Assembly (NCBI GenBank): GCA_020850615.1
Contig: JADZEI010000079.1
Coordinates: forward strand, 1 to 49,185
From: Dehalococcoidia bacterium
GTDB taxonomy: Bacteria; Chloroflexota; Dehalococcoidia; Tepidiformales; Tepidiformaceae
Length of the DNA: 49,185 nt
Direction: 5' to 3'
The notes below the pieces were generated by a model. It worked only from the letters and a program-made list of their open reading frames with translations, was not told the DNA's origin and did no database searches. The position numbers were made by a program, and so were the translations under genes. This document shows positions 34,066 through 41,273 of the stretch, in pieces; the first letter of the stretch is position 1; each line of letters opens with the position of its first letter.

Positions 34066-34527
34066 TCAGGCGCGGCCGCCGAGCTCCCGTTCGCGCGCTT
34101 CGACTGCGTCCTTCGCATCGTTGAGCCCGGTCCCCGGGTGCTCCTCGCGGTACTGGCGGATGGCCTCGATCTTCTTCCCCGCGAGGATGAGCACGTCAAC
34201 GGCGTCTCCCGCGGGCCGCGCCGCCGGTTCGTCGTCGCCGGGCGGGAGCGGCTCGCCGCGTTCGAGCGCTTCGACGGCGTCCTTCGCATCCTTCAGCCCG
34301 GCGCCGGTCCGCTCGCGGTACACCTTGATCGCGGCGATCTTATCGCCGCCCTGGAGCAGCTCGTGGATGCGACGGACGTCGTCCTCGCTGCTGAGCTGAC
34401 GGGCGGCGGCGCCGGTCCCCGGGGCGCGCAGCGACCTGCCCGCAGCGGCGTCACAGCTCGACAGCTTTCGCACGACGAACCCGCCGGCCGCCAGGACGAC
34501 CAGGCCTACGACGATGTACAGCGTCAC
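34066..34527 (-). CDS. Membrane protein with two ribosomal L7/L12 C-terminal-like domains
   Basis: A 153-residue protein with an N-terminal transmembrane segment ([19 protein letters not shown]) and two copies of an L7/L12 C-terminal-like helix motif. Residues 51-91 include [20 protein letters not shown] and 109-148 include [20 protein letters not shown], each with the DAKDAVEA helix. In L7/L12 this helix contacts translation factors; here the unit sits behind a membrane anchor, so its role is not clear. The GTG start overlaps the stop codon of ruvB by four bases (GTGA), so it is translated with RuvB. No Shine-Dalgarno beyond the overlap. Confidence 0.82.
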   Translation of the reverse strand: MTLYIVVGLVVLAAGGFVVRKLSSCDAAAGRSLRAPGTGAAARQLSSEDDVRRIHELLQGGDKIAAIKVYRERTGAGLKDAKDAVEALERGEPLPPGDDEPAARPAGDAVDVLILAGKKIEAIRQYREEHPGTGLNDAKDAVEARERELGGRA

Positions 34528-35585
34528 TCGGCGTCCCCCGCCTCCCAGAGGGCGCGCTGCCCCGGCGCGCCGCGGCCCTGCTCCTCCGGCACCGGGAAGC
34601 CGAGGTGCCGGTAGGCGTTCGCGGTCGCGACCCGCCCCCGGGGGGTGCGCTGGAGGAAGCCGAGCTGGAGCAGGAACGGCTCGTACACGTCCATGATCGT
34701 GTCCGCCTCCTCGCCGATCGAGGCCGCGATCGTGTCGAGCCCCACCGGCCCGCCGCCGAACTTCTCGATGACGCAGCGGAGGACGGCGCGGTCGATCTCG
34801 TCCAGGCCGAGGTCATCGACATCGAGCAGTTCGACCGCCGCGCGGGTGGCCGCGAGCGTGACCTCGCCGGCAGCGCGCACCTGGGCGTAGTCCCGCACGC
34901 GGCGGAGGATCCGGTTCGCGATCCGGGGCGTCCCGCGCGAGCGCCGGGCGATCTCCATCGCCGCGTCCGCGGGCAGCGCCACGCCGAGGATCGCCGCCGA
35001 GCGCGCGACGATCGTCGCCAGCGTCGCCGCATCGTAGTAGTCGAGCCGGTAGACGGAGCCGAAGCGGTCGCGCAGGGGCGCGCTCACCATCGCGTAGCGG
35101 GTGGTCGCGCCGATGAGCGTGAACTTCGGCATCGCCAGCCGCACGGAGCGTGCGCCCGGCCCCTTGCCGATAACGAGGTCGAGGGCGAAGTCCTCCATCG
35201 CCGGGTAGAGGATCTCCTCGACCGAGCGGTTCAGGCGGTGGATCTCGTCGATGAAGAGGATGTCGAACTGCTTGAGGTTCGTGAGGATGGCGGCGAGGTC
35301 GCCCGGGCGCTCGATCGCGGGCCCGCTCGTCGTGCGGATGGCGACGCCCATCTCCTGGGCGACGATGTTCGCGAGCGTGGTCTTGCCCAGCCCGGGCGGC
35401 CCGTAGAGGAGCAGGTGGTCGAGCGCGTCGTCGCGGCCCTTCGCCGCCTCGATCGCGATCTGGAGGTTCTCCTTGACGCGCTCCTGGCCGGGAAAGTCGC
35501 CCAGCGCGCGCGGCCGCAGCGAGCGTTCGAGGTCGAAGTCCTCGTCCGCGAGTCCGGCGCTGACGAGCCGTTCGTCGGGGGGCAT
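34524..35585 (-). CDS. ruvB: Holliday junction branch-migration ATPase RuvB
   Basis: A 353-residue AAA+ ATPase that drives branch migration with RuvA. All family motifs are present: [20 protein letters not shown], Walker [11 protein letters not shown] (61-70), the Walker [10 protein letters not shown] (112-120), the PxxxS segment [10 protein letters not shown] with sensor I, and the C-terminal winged helix. The length matches the family's usual 330-355. There is no ribosome binding site; on the minus strand TAGGCT ends six bases before the ATG, so it is probably a leaderless mRNA. Neither ruvA nor ruvC is adjacent; the downstream partner is the L7/L12-like membrane gene. Confidence 0.96.
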   Translation of the reverse strand: MPPDERLVSAGLADEDFDLERSLRPRALGDFPGQERVKENLQIAIEAAKGRDDALDHLLLYGPPGLGKTTLANIVAQEMGVAIRTTSGPAIERPGDLAAILTNLKQFDILFIDEIHRLNRSVEEILYPAMEDFALDLVIGKGPGARSVRLAMPKFTLIGATTRYAMVSAPLRDRFGSVYRLDYYDAATLATIVARSAAILGVALPADAAMEIARRSRGTPRIANRILRRVRDYAQVRAAGEVTLAATRAAVELLDVDDLGLDEIDRAVLRCVIEKFGGGPVGLDTIAASIGEEADTIMDVYEPFLLQLGFLQRTPRGRVATANAYRHLGFPVPEEQGRGAPGQRALWEAGDAE

Positions 35586-35591
35586 GTGTGC

Positions 35592-35597
35592 AGCCTA
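35592..35597 (-). promoter_or_regulatory. -10 box TAGGCT of leaderless ruvB
   Basis: On the minus strand TAGGCT is followed by six bases and then the ruvB ATG. It sits in the 26-base gap between ruvB and the stop codon of the PIN toxin gene. Confidence 0.5.
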
Positions 35598-35611
35598 CGG
35601 CCGGGCGCGGC

Positions 35612-36025
35612 TCAGCGCACCAGCCGCAGGCCCGACATCCGCGCGAGGGGTGCGAAGTCGTCGTCAAAGGAGAAGACCGCCTCGCACTTCCATTCGAGCG
35701 CGACGAGCAGGTTCGCGTGGTCGACCACAGAGGCGCCCTTGTCGCGCCAGCCGAGGAAGCGCCGCACCGCCTCGGCCTCGACCTCCGCGGACACGGGGAC
35801 GACGCGGGCGGTGCCGGTGATGTGCTCGAAGAGGCTGGCGGACGCCTCCCAGGAGTGGCGGCGGGTGAGGGCGAGGCCCTCGTACAGCGTCCAGTTCGTG
35901 GTCACGAACGAAAACGGGCCCGCGCGGCGCAGCCCATCGATGAGCTGCAGCGCGCGCGCCCGCCACTGGTCCCGGGGCAGCTCCAGCGGCACCATCGCCG
36001 AGGCGTCGAGGAGGATACGCGTCAC
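35612..36025 (-). CDS. PIN-domain toxin, VapC type
   Basis: A 137-residue single PIN domain. All four acidic positions are visible: Asp7 in ILLDASAMV, Glu49 in WTLYEGLAL, Asp102 in GASVVDHANL, and Asp121/Asp123 in VFSFDDDFAPL. These are the metal-binding residues of VapC RNases. Its start overlaps the end of the antitoxin gene by four bases (ATGA), giving the usual antitoxin-first operon. RNA cleavage is inferred from the family. Confidence 0.9.
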   Translation of the reverse strand: MTRILLDASAMVPLELPRDQWRARALQLIDGLRRAGPFSFVTTNWTLYEGLALTRRHSWEASASLFEHITGTARVVPVSAEVEAEAVRRFLGWRDKGASVVDHANLLVALEWKCEAVFSFDDDFAPLARMSGLRLVR

Positions 36026-36351
36026 GGACGCGGATCATACTCCGCCGGCGACTCAGCGACGCGCAGGCCCAGCCGGGGCTCGGCCGGGGTGTAGAGGTGC
36101 AGCTTCACGTCGGAGAGGTCGTCCGGGCTGTAGCCCGGGTCCGACGCCTCGCGCGCCTCGACCTCGTCCTGCCATGCCTCGAAGGCGGCCCAGTTGAACG
36201 CCGGGGCCTCGGCTCGCGGGTCCGGCCCAAGGAACGCGCGGACGGCTTCCTCGATGAGCCGCTTCAGGGGCACACCGCGTTCGGCCGCGGCCACCTTGAG
36301 CCGCCGTGCCAGTTCGGTGTCGTCGAAGACGACGGTCATGCGCTCACTCAC
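36022..36351 (-). CDS. Ribbon-helix-helix antitoxin partner of the PIN toxin
   Basis: A 109-residue protein. Residues 1-45 have the ribbon-helix-helix form MTVVFDDTELARRLKVAAAE RGVPLKRLIEEAVRAFL, as in VapB/CopG antitoxins, for DNA binding and autoregulation. The C-terminal tail (FNWAAFEAWQDEVEAREASD and beyond) is the probable toxin-binding part. The GTG at 36351 is preferred because AAAGGAGGTG lies just before it; the ATG three codons on is possible. It is directly upstream of the PIN toxin gene, overlapping it by four bases. Confidence 0.82.
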   Translation of the reverse strand: MSERMTVVFDDTELARRLKVAAAERGVPLKRLIEEAVRAFLGPDPRAEAPAFNWAAFEAWQDEVEAREASDPGYSPDDLSDVKLHLYTPAEPRLGLRVAESPAEYDPRP

Positions 36352-36424
36352 GGCGCACCTCCTTTCCATGTGCACCGTAGCATAGTGACGAGAGTAGCAC
36401 AAGAGCATAGACGCACTTTAGTGC

Positions 36425-36452
36425 GTTGCCCGTCCTTCGTTGTCCGTTGTCC
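36425..36452. repeat. GTTGTCC-type heptamer, four units
   Basis: GTTGCCC, GTCCTTC, GTTGTCC and GTTGTCC in tandem, in the 206-base divergent gap between the antitoxin gene and the RHH pseudogene. This family is also found at 290-310, 21443-21463 and 42216-42264. Confidence 0.6.
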
Positions 36453-36544
36453 GCACGAAGAACGTGGAACCCTGCGGGGCGGTGGCACCGGTTGGTCGTC
36501 CTCAGCCCAGTGCTCGAGACTGCGTGGGGGAGAGCGTAGAGCGC

Positions 36545-36550
36545 TATCAT
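36545..36550 (+). promoter_or_regulatory. -10 box TATCAT for the RHH gene
   Basis: TATCAT ends seven bases before the ATG at 36558 with no ribosome binding site between, so a leaderless mRNA is likely. Confidence 0.5.
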
Positions 36551-36557
36551 CCGCAGC

Positions 36558-36814
36558 ATGACAGACGACGACATCGAATCTGAGCTCTACGAACCCGGAC
36601 ACAACGAGAACTGGGACTTCGAGAACGCAATCGTCGTGGAGGGCGGTCTAACGGTCGCTCGCGGCTATCCGTGGGCCTGCGGCGCGGCGAAATCGGGGAG
36701 CTGCTGCGAGCCGCCGACGCCCGCGGACTGACCATCGAACAGTTCGTCCGCGGCGCCGCCCTTACCGCTGCCCGTGACGGCACTCCCTTCGACATAAGCG
36801 ACCTCGCGTTGTAA
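36558..36814 (+). pseudogene. Ribbon-helix-helix regulator, frameshifted
   Basis: The first frame reads MTDDDIESELYEPGHNENWD FENAIVVEGG and then runs to a stop at 36729. From about 36645-36647 a second frame continues with the expected domain: SNGRSRLSVGLRRGEIGELL RAADARGLTIEQFVRGAALT AARDG, ending with TAA at 36812-36814. Together they form an 85-residue RHH/DUF1778-like DNA-binding protein, the common antitoxin type. One missing base explains the break. It lies ten bases before the three-Cys-motif gene and could be its regulator. It may be a real mutation or a sequencing error. Confidence 0.7.
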
Positions 36815-36824
36815 ACCAGCAACG

Positions 36825-37553
36825 ATGAGCGACGGCAGCACGATCGAATGGACCGAGGCGACCTGGAACCCCGTGACGGGGTGCACCAAGGTGAGTCCCG
36901 GCTGCGCGCATTGCTATGCCGAGACGTTCGCAGAGCGGTTCCGAGGGGTGCCCGGACACCCGTATGAGTTCGGCTTCGACCTCCAACTTCGGCCGGAGCG
37001 CCTCGAGCTGCCGCTGGCGTGGACTCGACCGCGGAAGGTCTTCGTCAACAGCATGAGCGACCTGTTTCACCCGGGGGTCCCGGACGAGTTCGTCCAGCGG
37101 GTGTTCGACACGATGCGACGGGCCTCGCAGCACCAGTTCCAATTGCTTACGAAGCGTCCCGAGCGAGCCGTCCGGTTTGGCCAGGCGCTCAGACCGTGGC
37201 CGGCGAACGTCTGGATGGGGACATCGGTCGAGAACCAGCGCTGGACGACGCGCATCGATGCGCTCCGGGAGGTGCCCGCCTCCACCCGGTTTCTCTCCTG
37301 TGAACCACTTCTGGGTCCGCTTCATCTGGATCTTTCGGACATCCACTGGGTGATCGTGGGCGGGGAATCCGGGCCACGCGCCCGGCCAATGGACCCGGAA
37401 TGGGTTGAGGCGATCCGCGGCCAGTGCGCGGAACAGCGAGTGCCGTTCTTCTTCAAGCAGTGGGGGGCCCACGACGAGTGCGGCCGCCGCGTGGGCAAGC
37501 GGCGCTCCGGCCGGCTGCTGAACGGCCGCACCTGGGACGAGATGCCGGTCTAG
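36825..37553 (+). CDS. Three-Cys-motif protein (phage Gp37/Gp68 family, DUF5131)
   Basis: A 242-residue protein of the Gp37/Gp68 family, a radical SAM-like group. The diagnostic start is IEWTEATWNPVTGCTKVSPG CAHCYAETFAERF, with Cys20, Cys27 and Cys30 (CX6CX2C, a likely iron-sulfur site). Further family blocks are PRKVFVNSMSDLFHPGVPDE, FQLLTKRPERAV, MGTSVENQRW, RFLSCEPLLGPL and WVIVGGESGPRARPMDPEWV. Members are found in phages and mobile or defence loci next to TcmP. Here the TcmP gene is convergent, and the two stop codons share four bases (CTAG at 37550-37553). Substrate and reaction are not known. Confidence 0.9.
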   Translation: MSDGSTIEWTEATWNPVTGCTKVSPGCAHCYAETFAERFRGVPGHPYEFGFDLQLRPERLELPLAWTRPRKVFVNSMSDLFHPGVPDEFVQRVFDTMRRASQHQFQLLTKRPERAVRFGQALRPWPANVWMGTSVENQRWTTRIDALREVPASTRFLSCEPLLGPLHLDLSDIHWVIVGGESGPRARPMDPEWVEAIRGQCAEQRVPFFFKQWGAHDECGRRVGKRRSGRLLNGRTWDEMPV

Positions 37554-38425
37554 AACTGCAGTGGCATCTGCCCGCCGTAGGCCCGGCGAAATGCGGACTC
37601 CATGATGTTCCGCCCTGCATCGTTCCCGGTGGCGAAGATCATGTGATACACGAGCGGACCGTCTTCTCGCACAGCCGCGCGCTTGAACACAGTGCTGTAA
37701 CCCAGTCCCACGAGTTGCTCTTCATAGAGCGAGAGGTACATGCGTCCCGCGTCACCGGCGGGAAGCATGCCTTTCGATTGGAGCGCGGAGATGTCGCGCC
37801 ACGAATCACCACCGAACAGCCGCGTGAGCCGGCTCGCGTTCACCTCAGCCAGACCCGGCGCCCGGACGCCTGCGGATCGCGCCGCTCCCGGGGTTGAGAA
37901 GTAGATCAGGAGTTCGTAGGGGTACTTTCCTTGCCGCTGGCTCGCACAGGCTTCGACGGTAGCCCAGTCGAGTTCCAGTCCTTCCGGGTCGAGGACGCAG
38001 ATTCCGGGCAGGCGCCGGTTCTCGAATCGCGTGAGCACCTGGCCAACGATCTGGTTGGTGTCGCCACACAGGACCTCGACACGTGGGCCGAGCGCGCTCG
38101 TGCGGAGCGCGAGCACCGCGGCGTCCCGTTCGTCCTTCTCCACCAGCACCGCATGCTGCGCCACGGGTTCCTGAACAGCGCCCAGGAGCGCAGTTCCCTT
38201 CGCTAACGGGAAACCTGGCGACGAATTGACGCCGTTGCCCGCGAAGCCATCGAGGAAGTACCACCCTCCGGCCTTATCGGTGCAGAGCCTCGAAAAGGCC
38301 GGCAGGTAGTACGCCAGCAGCGCGAGTTTGTCCCTGGACCAGGCTCCTCCTGGCCGGGTGCGCTGGCCATCGTCATCGAAGGCGAGGCGTTCGTTCAGAT
38401 CATCGTAGTTGGTTCCGCGAGCCAT
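37550..38425 (-). CDS. tcmP: Three-Cys-motif partner protein TcmP
   Basis: A 291-residue protein of the TcmP family (the regular neighbour of Gp37/Gp68 three-Cys proteins). The N-terminal part carries a methyltransferase-like Rossmann core: WYFLDGFAGNGVN (motif I, about 55-67), AVLVEKDERDAAVLALR (motif II, about 92-108), EVLCGDTNQIV (about 117-127), and ICVLDPEGLELDWATVE (motif IV-like, about 142-158). These motifs suggest S-adenosylmethionine binding, but the reaction is unknown. The C-terminal part has no assigned fold. The start has AAAGGAG six bases upstream. It overlaps the partner gene tail to tail by four bases. Confidence 0.9.
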   Translation of the reverse strand: MARGTNYDDLNERLAFDDDGQRTRPGGAWSRDKLALLAYYLPAFSRLCTDKAGGWYFLDGFAGNGVNSSPGFPLAKGTALLGAVQEPVAQHAVLVEKDERDAAVLALRTSALGPRVEVLCGDTNQIVGQVLTRFENRRLPGICVLDPEGLELDWATVEACASQRQGKYPYELLIYFSTPGAARSAGVRAPGLAEVNASRLTRLFGGDSWRDISALQSKGMLPAGDAGRMYLSLYEEQLVGLGYSTVFKRAAVREDGPLVYHMIFATGNDAGRNIMESAFRRAYGGQMPLQF

Positions 38426-38507
38426 GTGCCGCTCCTTTCAGCGCACGCACATTACCCGAAGGTATCGCCTCCTCCAACGCCGCGTGGCACCCCCGACCCC
38501 CCGCCCG

Positions 38508-38537
38508 TTGACACAGCCGCGCCCGGGCTGCCACGAT
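38508..38537 (+). promoter_or_regulatory. TTGACA/CACGAT promoter of the excisionase-type regulator
   Basis: A perfect -35 TTGACA (38508-38513) and a weak -10 CACGAT (38532-38537) are 18 bases apart, 26 bases before the start codon at 38564. The same region is the upstream side of the divergent tcmP gene. Confidence 0.45.
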
Positions 38538-38563
38538 GTGGAAGGTTTGGGAGGTTTGTGACG

Positions 38564-39211
38564 ATGCCCGATCCCGGCGGTGACACGCGCCAGAACTGGA
38601 TCACCCTCGGCATGGCCAGCCAGCTCCTCGGCGTCAGCGAGTCCACCATCCGCCGCTGGGCCGATTCCGGCGAGGTCCGCTCCTTCCGCACGGGCGGCGG
38701 ACACCGCCGCATCCTCGAGGAAGACCTCCGCCGGATCATGGGCTCCCAGCCCAACGCCAACGCCGCCCGCGACCAGGACCACATCAGCGACCTCGCCGTC
38801 GCCCGGATCAAGCGGCGCCTCACGCGCGGGCGCACGGGCCACAGCCCGGCGCTCGATTCGCTCTCCCCGGAAATCCGCGACCGCCTCCGCCTCATGGGCC
38901 GCCAGATGGTCGACATCTTCGCCCGCGTCATCGCCTCCGGCTCGAAGAAGGAGCGGTTCATCGAGGATTCGCGGGCGATGGGGCGCGAGTACGGCCGCAT
39001 GCTCGTCGGCGCCGGGCTCGGGCTCACGACCGCGGTGAGCACGTTCAACTCGCTCCGCCGTTCGATGGAAGAGACCGCGTCCCAGATCGCGAGCGAATCC
39101 GGGCTCGGCACCGAGGAAGCGGTCGAGGCGATCGAGAACGTGCTCGAGCTCGCCGACATCGTCCTCGAGGGCATGGCCGAGGTCTACGAGCACAGCGCCG
39201 GCCATCAGTAG
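38564..39211 (+). CDS. Excisionase-type HTH regulator with helical C-terminal domain
   Basis: A 215-residue protein. Residues about 10-60 are an excisionase/MerR-like DNA-binding domain (NWITLGMASQLLGVSESTIRR, RWADSGEVRSFRTGGGHRRI LEEDLRRIM, in parts). After a short linker, residues 100-212 form a helical domain (LSPEIRDRLRLMGRQMVDIF, GREYGRMLVGAGLGLTTAVS, EAIENVLELADIVLEGMAEV) similar in outline to RsbR-like or histidine-kinase-like four-helix sensor bundles. It is a transcriptional regulator with an unknown signal. ATG 38564 has GGGAGG nine bases upstream. Confidence 0.8.
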   Translation: MPDPGGDTRQNWITLGMASQLLGVSESTIRRWADSGEVRSFRTGGGHRRILEEDLRRIMGSQPNANAARDQDHISDLAVARIKRRLTRGRTGHSPALDSLSPEIRDRLRLMGRQMVDIFARVIASGSKKERFIEDSRAMGREYGRMLVGAGLGLTTAVSTFNSLRRSMEETASQIASESGLGTEEAVEAIENVLELADIVLEGMAEVYEHSAGHQ

Positions 39212-39214
39212 CCC

Positions 39215-39392
39215 GACCCGCGAGGGCGGGCAGAGGCCGCGCCCCGGTACCACCGGTCGCGCCCCGCCGCGCCGCGATACCTTGTCGCCACGAGCCGGAC
39301 GGTAGCTGCGCTCCTGCCTTCGGTCGCAGCTACCGCGAGGCATCCGTTGGGCTGACGCCAGGGCCCACGAGGGGCCCGGGCTACACCCGGTC
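39215..39392. repeat. Mosaic repeat fragment with D hairpin
   Basis: The 181-base gap holds a diverged C module (CGAGCCGGACGGTAGCTGCG near 39291, CATCCGTTGGGCTGACGCCA at 39341) and a D hairpin GGGCCC-ACGAG-GGGCCC at 39361-39377, ending just before the mscL stop codon. The gap between these two convergent genes has no T-rich terminator, so the hairpin could serve as one. Confidence 0.8.
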
Positions 39393-39806
39393 CTACCCGG
39401 CCAGCTCGCTGGTGCAGAACGCGCAGCGTCGCGCCTGGATCGGGATCTCGCTGATGCATTCGGGGCACTTCTTCGTCGTCGGGTCGGCCGGCGGTTCGCG
39501 GCGGGCCCGCGCGATGAGCACATTCATCGGCGCCACGACGAAGAAATAGATCGCCGCCGCGGTGGTGATGAACGTGAAAGCGGCATCGAGCACGAGGCCG
39601 TACTTGAATTCGGCGTCGTTGATTTCGAAGTCCAGTGCGGCGAAGCTCGGCTCGCCGAAGATCATCGCGATGATCGGCGTGAGTATGCCCGATACGAAGG
39701 CCGCGACCAGCGCCGCGAACACCGTGCCGATGACGACCGCGACGGCCAGGTCGACCACGTTGCCGCGGAGGAGAAATGTCTTGAAGTCTTTGAGGATCTG
39801 CGCCAT
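39393..39806 (-). CDS. mscL: Large-conductance mechanosensitive channel MscL with C-terminal zinc ribbon
   Basis: A 137-residue channel subunit. The first helix is intact (FKTFLLRGNVVDLAVAVVIG TVFAALVAAFV), as is the second (AFTFITTAAAIYFFVVAPMN). The protein ends with a CxxC...CxxC zinc-ribbon-like tail (Cys114, Cys117, Cys128, Cys131) that E. coli MscL lacks. It opens under osmotic downshock to release solutes. The gene begins with GGAGG seven bases upstream. A hairpin terminator at 39886-39908 separates it from the upstream GlsB-like gene. Confidence 0.93.
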   Translation of the reverse strand: MAQILKDFKTFLLRGNVVDLAVAVVIGTVFAALVAAFVSGILTPIIAMIFGEPSFAALDFEINDAEFKYGLVLDAAFTFITTAAAIYFFVVAPMNVLIARARREPPADPTTKKCPECISEIPIQARRCAFCTSELAG

Positions 39807-39885
39807 GGGTAGCCTCCTTGTGGTTCCCGCACGGCGCATCCTAGCGATTCCGCGGGTTTCCGCGAAATAGCTCGCGTGCAAACAA

Positions 39886-39908
39886 ACGGGCCGCTTTTCG
39901 CGGCCCGT
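39886..39908 (-). terminator. Intrinsic terminator of the GlsB/YeaQ gene
   Basis: ACGGGCCGC (39886-39894) pairs with GCGGCCCGT (39900-39908) around a TTTTC loop. On the minus strand the stem is followed by TTTGTTTG, so it ends transcription of the gene whose stop codon lies at 39935. Confidence 0.75.
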
Positions 39909-39934
39909 CTGGCTGATTTCGAAGATGACGCCGG

Positions 39935-40216
39935 TCAGGCGTGTTCGAGCGTGTTCCGGGCCACCATCCGCCACACGAGCAGGAGCACGATTGCGCCGAG
40001 GATGGCGATCAGCAGGCTGCGGAAGTCGAACTCCGTGACGCCGCCGAACCCGAGGACGGAGCCGATGAGCCCGCCGACGAACGCTCCGACGATACCGATG
40101 ACGATGGTGATGAGGATGCCGAGGCCGCCCCGGCCGCCCGGGTCGTTCCCGGGGAGGATGAGCTGGGCGATGGCGCCCGCGATGAGGCCAAAGAGGAGCC
40201 AGGCGAGGATACCCAT
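39935..40216 (-). CDS. GlsB/YeaQ/YmgE-family stress membrane protein
   Basis: A 93-residue protein of the transglycosylase-associated (GlsB/YeaQ) family, three helices with the pattern GILAWLLFGLIAGAIAQLIL, PGNDPGGRGGLGILITIVIG, then GIVGAFVGGLIGSVLGFGG and a C-terminal SLLIAILGAIVLLLVWRM. The family responds to envelope stress in several bacteria. The ATG at 40216 is preferred to an ATG 26 codons upstream because the shorter form matches the family length; GGGAG lies about ten bases before it. Confidence 0.9.
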   Translation of the reverse strand: MGILAWLLFGLIAGAIAQLILPGNDPGGRGGLGILITIVIGIVGAFVGGLIGSVLGFGGVTEFDFRSLLIAILGAIVLLLVWRMVARNTLEHA

Positions 40217-40361
40217 GGCGTTGGTGCTCCCGAAATCCGAGCTGGCGGTAACCGCCGCACCACCAGCCTGCCGCGCCGCCTTCAGCTCGCGCATAACGCC
40301 CGTTGCGGATGCATCACGCGGGCGTCGCAGGAAGCGTGCGCACGCGCGCGCCCGCCATGCG

Positions 40362-40367
40362 TAGAAT
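40362..40367 (+). promoter_or_regulatory. -10 box TAGAAT of the dienelactone hydrolase gene
   Basis: TAGAAT, 37 bases before the ATG at 40405; GGAG lies ten bases before that start. No clear -35 is seen in the G/C-rich stretch upstream. Confidence 0.45.
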
Positions 40368-40404
40368 GCTGGCTCGTATCCCCCTTTGCAGGAGCCCCAG
40401 GCCC

Positions 40405-41172
40405 ATGTGCTACGAGATCGACGCGAAGCCGCCCTATCCCCCCGTCGCCGGCGGCGCCGCCGATAGCGAGGACCTCGTCCTCACCGCCGCCGATGGCACG
40501 CAGTTCGCCGCCTTCGCCGCCCGCTCCGCCGCGCCCAACGGCGCCGGCATGGTCGTCCTGCCCGACGTGCGCGGCCTCTTCTCCTTCTACGAAGAGCTTG
40601 CCCTCCGCTTCGCCGAAGTTGGCGTGAACAGCGTGGCCTTCGACTACTTCGGCCGCACCGCCGGCGTTTCGAAGCGCGACGCCGACTTCAACTTCATGCC
40701 CGAAGTGATGAAGACGACTCAGCCCGCGATCGCGCAGGACGTCCGCGCCGCGGTCGAGTACCTTCGCTCGCCCGCGGGCGGGAGCTGCACGGCGATCTTC
40801 ACGGTCGGGTTCTGCTTCGGCGGTTCGAACAGCTGGAACCAGGCTGCGGAAGGCCACGGCCTCGCCGGAGCCATCGGCTTCTACGGGCGGCCCGGCCCCG
40901 GCTTCGCGGACCAGATGCCCGGCCCGCTGGCCAAGGTCGGCCAGATGGAGTGCCCCATCCTCGGCCTGATGGGCGGCGCCGACCCGATGATCCCAGAGAC
41001 GGACGTCGAGGAGTTCCGCGTGGCCCTGAAGAACGCCGGCGTGAAGGCCGAGGTCATCACCTACCCCGGCGCCCCCCACTCCTTCTTCGACCGCACCTAC
41101 GACGAGCACAAGGAAGCCTGCGACGACGCCTGGCGGCGGATCCTGGCGTTCATCGAGGAGAACAAGAAGTAG
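40405..41172 (+). CDS. Dienelactone hydrolase family protein
   Basis: A 255-residue alpha/beta hydrolase. The catalytic residues of dienelactone hydrolases are visible: Cys in VGFCFGGSNSW (about residue 135), Asp in LMGGADPMIPETDVEEF (about 194) and His in YPGAPHSFFDRTYDEHK (about 226). The lead-in segments GMVVLPDVRGLFSFYEELAL and NSVAFDYFGRTAGVSKRDAD also match the family. Such enzymes open lactone rings in the breakdown of aromatic compounds, and many act on other esters. Start ATG 40405 has GGAG ten bases upstream. Confidence 0.9.
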   Translation: MCYEIDAKPPYPPVAGGAADSEDLVLTAADGTQFAAFAARSAAPNGAGMVVLPDVRGLFSFYEELALRFAEVGVNSVAFDYFGRTAGVSKRDADFNFMPEVMKTTQPAIAQDVRAAVEYLRSPAGGSCTAIFTVGFCFGGSNSWNQAAEGHGLAGAIGFYGRPGPGFADQMPGPLAKVGQMECPILGLMGGADPMIPETDVEEFRVALKNAGVKAEVITYPGAPHSFFDRTYDEHKEACDDAWRRILAFIEENKK

Positions 41173-41273
41173 CGAGTGCTGCGTGCTGAGTGCTGAGGCC
41201 GGGCAACCGCAGTCGCAAACGCGTCGCCCCTGCGGCTAACCTTCCTCAGCACTCGCTACAGCACTCAGCACTT
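41172..41273. terminator. Large inverted repeat made of GTGCTGA heptamers between convergent genes
   Basis: After the hydrolase stop codon, 41172-41198 holds tandem GAGTGCT/GCGTGCT units. At 41244-41273 the complementary units AGCACTC, AGCACTC and AGCACTT lie in reverse. GAGTGCTGAGG pairs exactly with CCTCAGCACTC, and pairing can extend to roughly 20 bases with a loop of about 45. It probably ends transcription from both sides. Confidence 0.6.
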
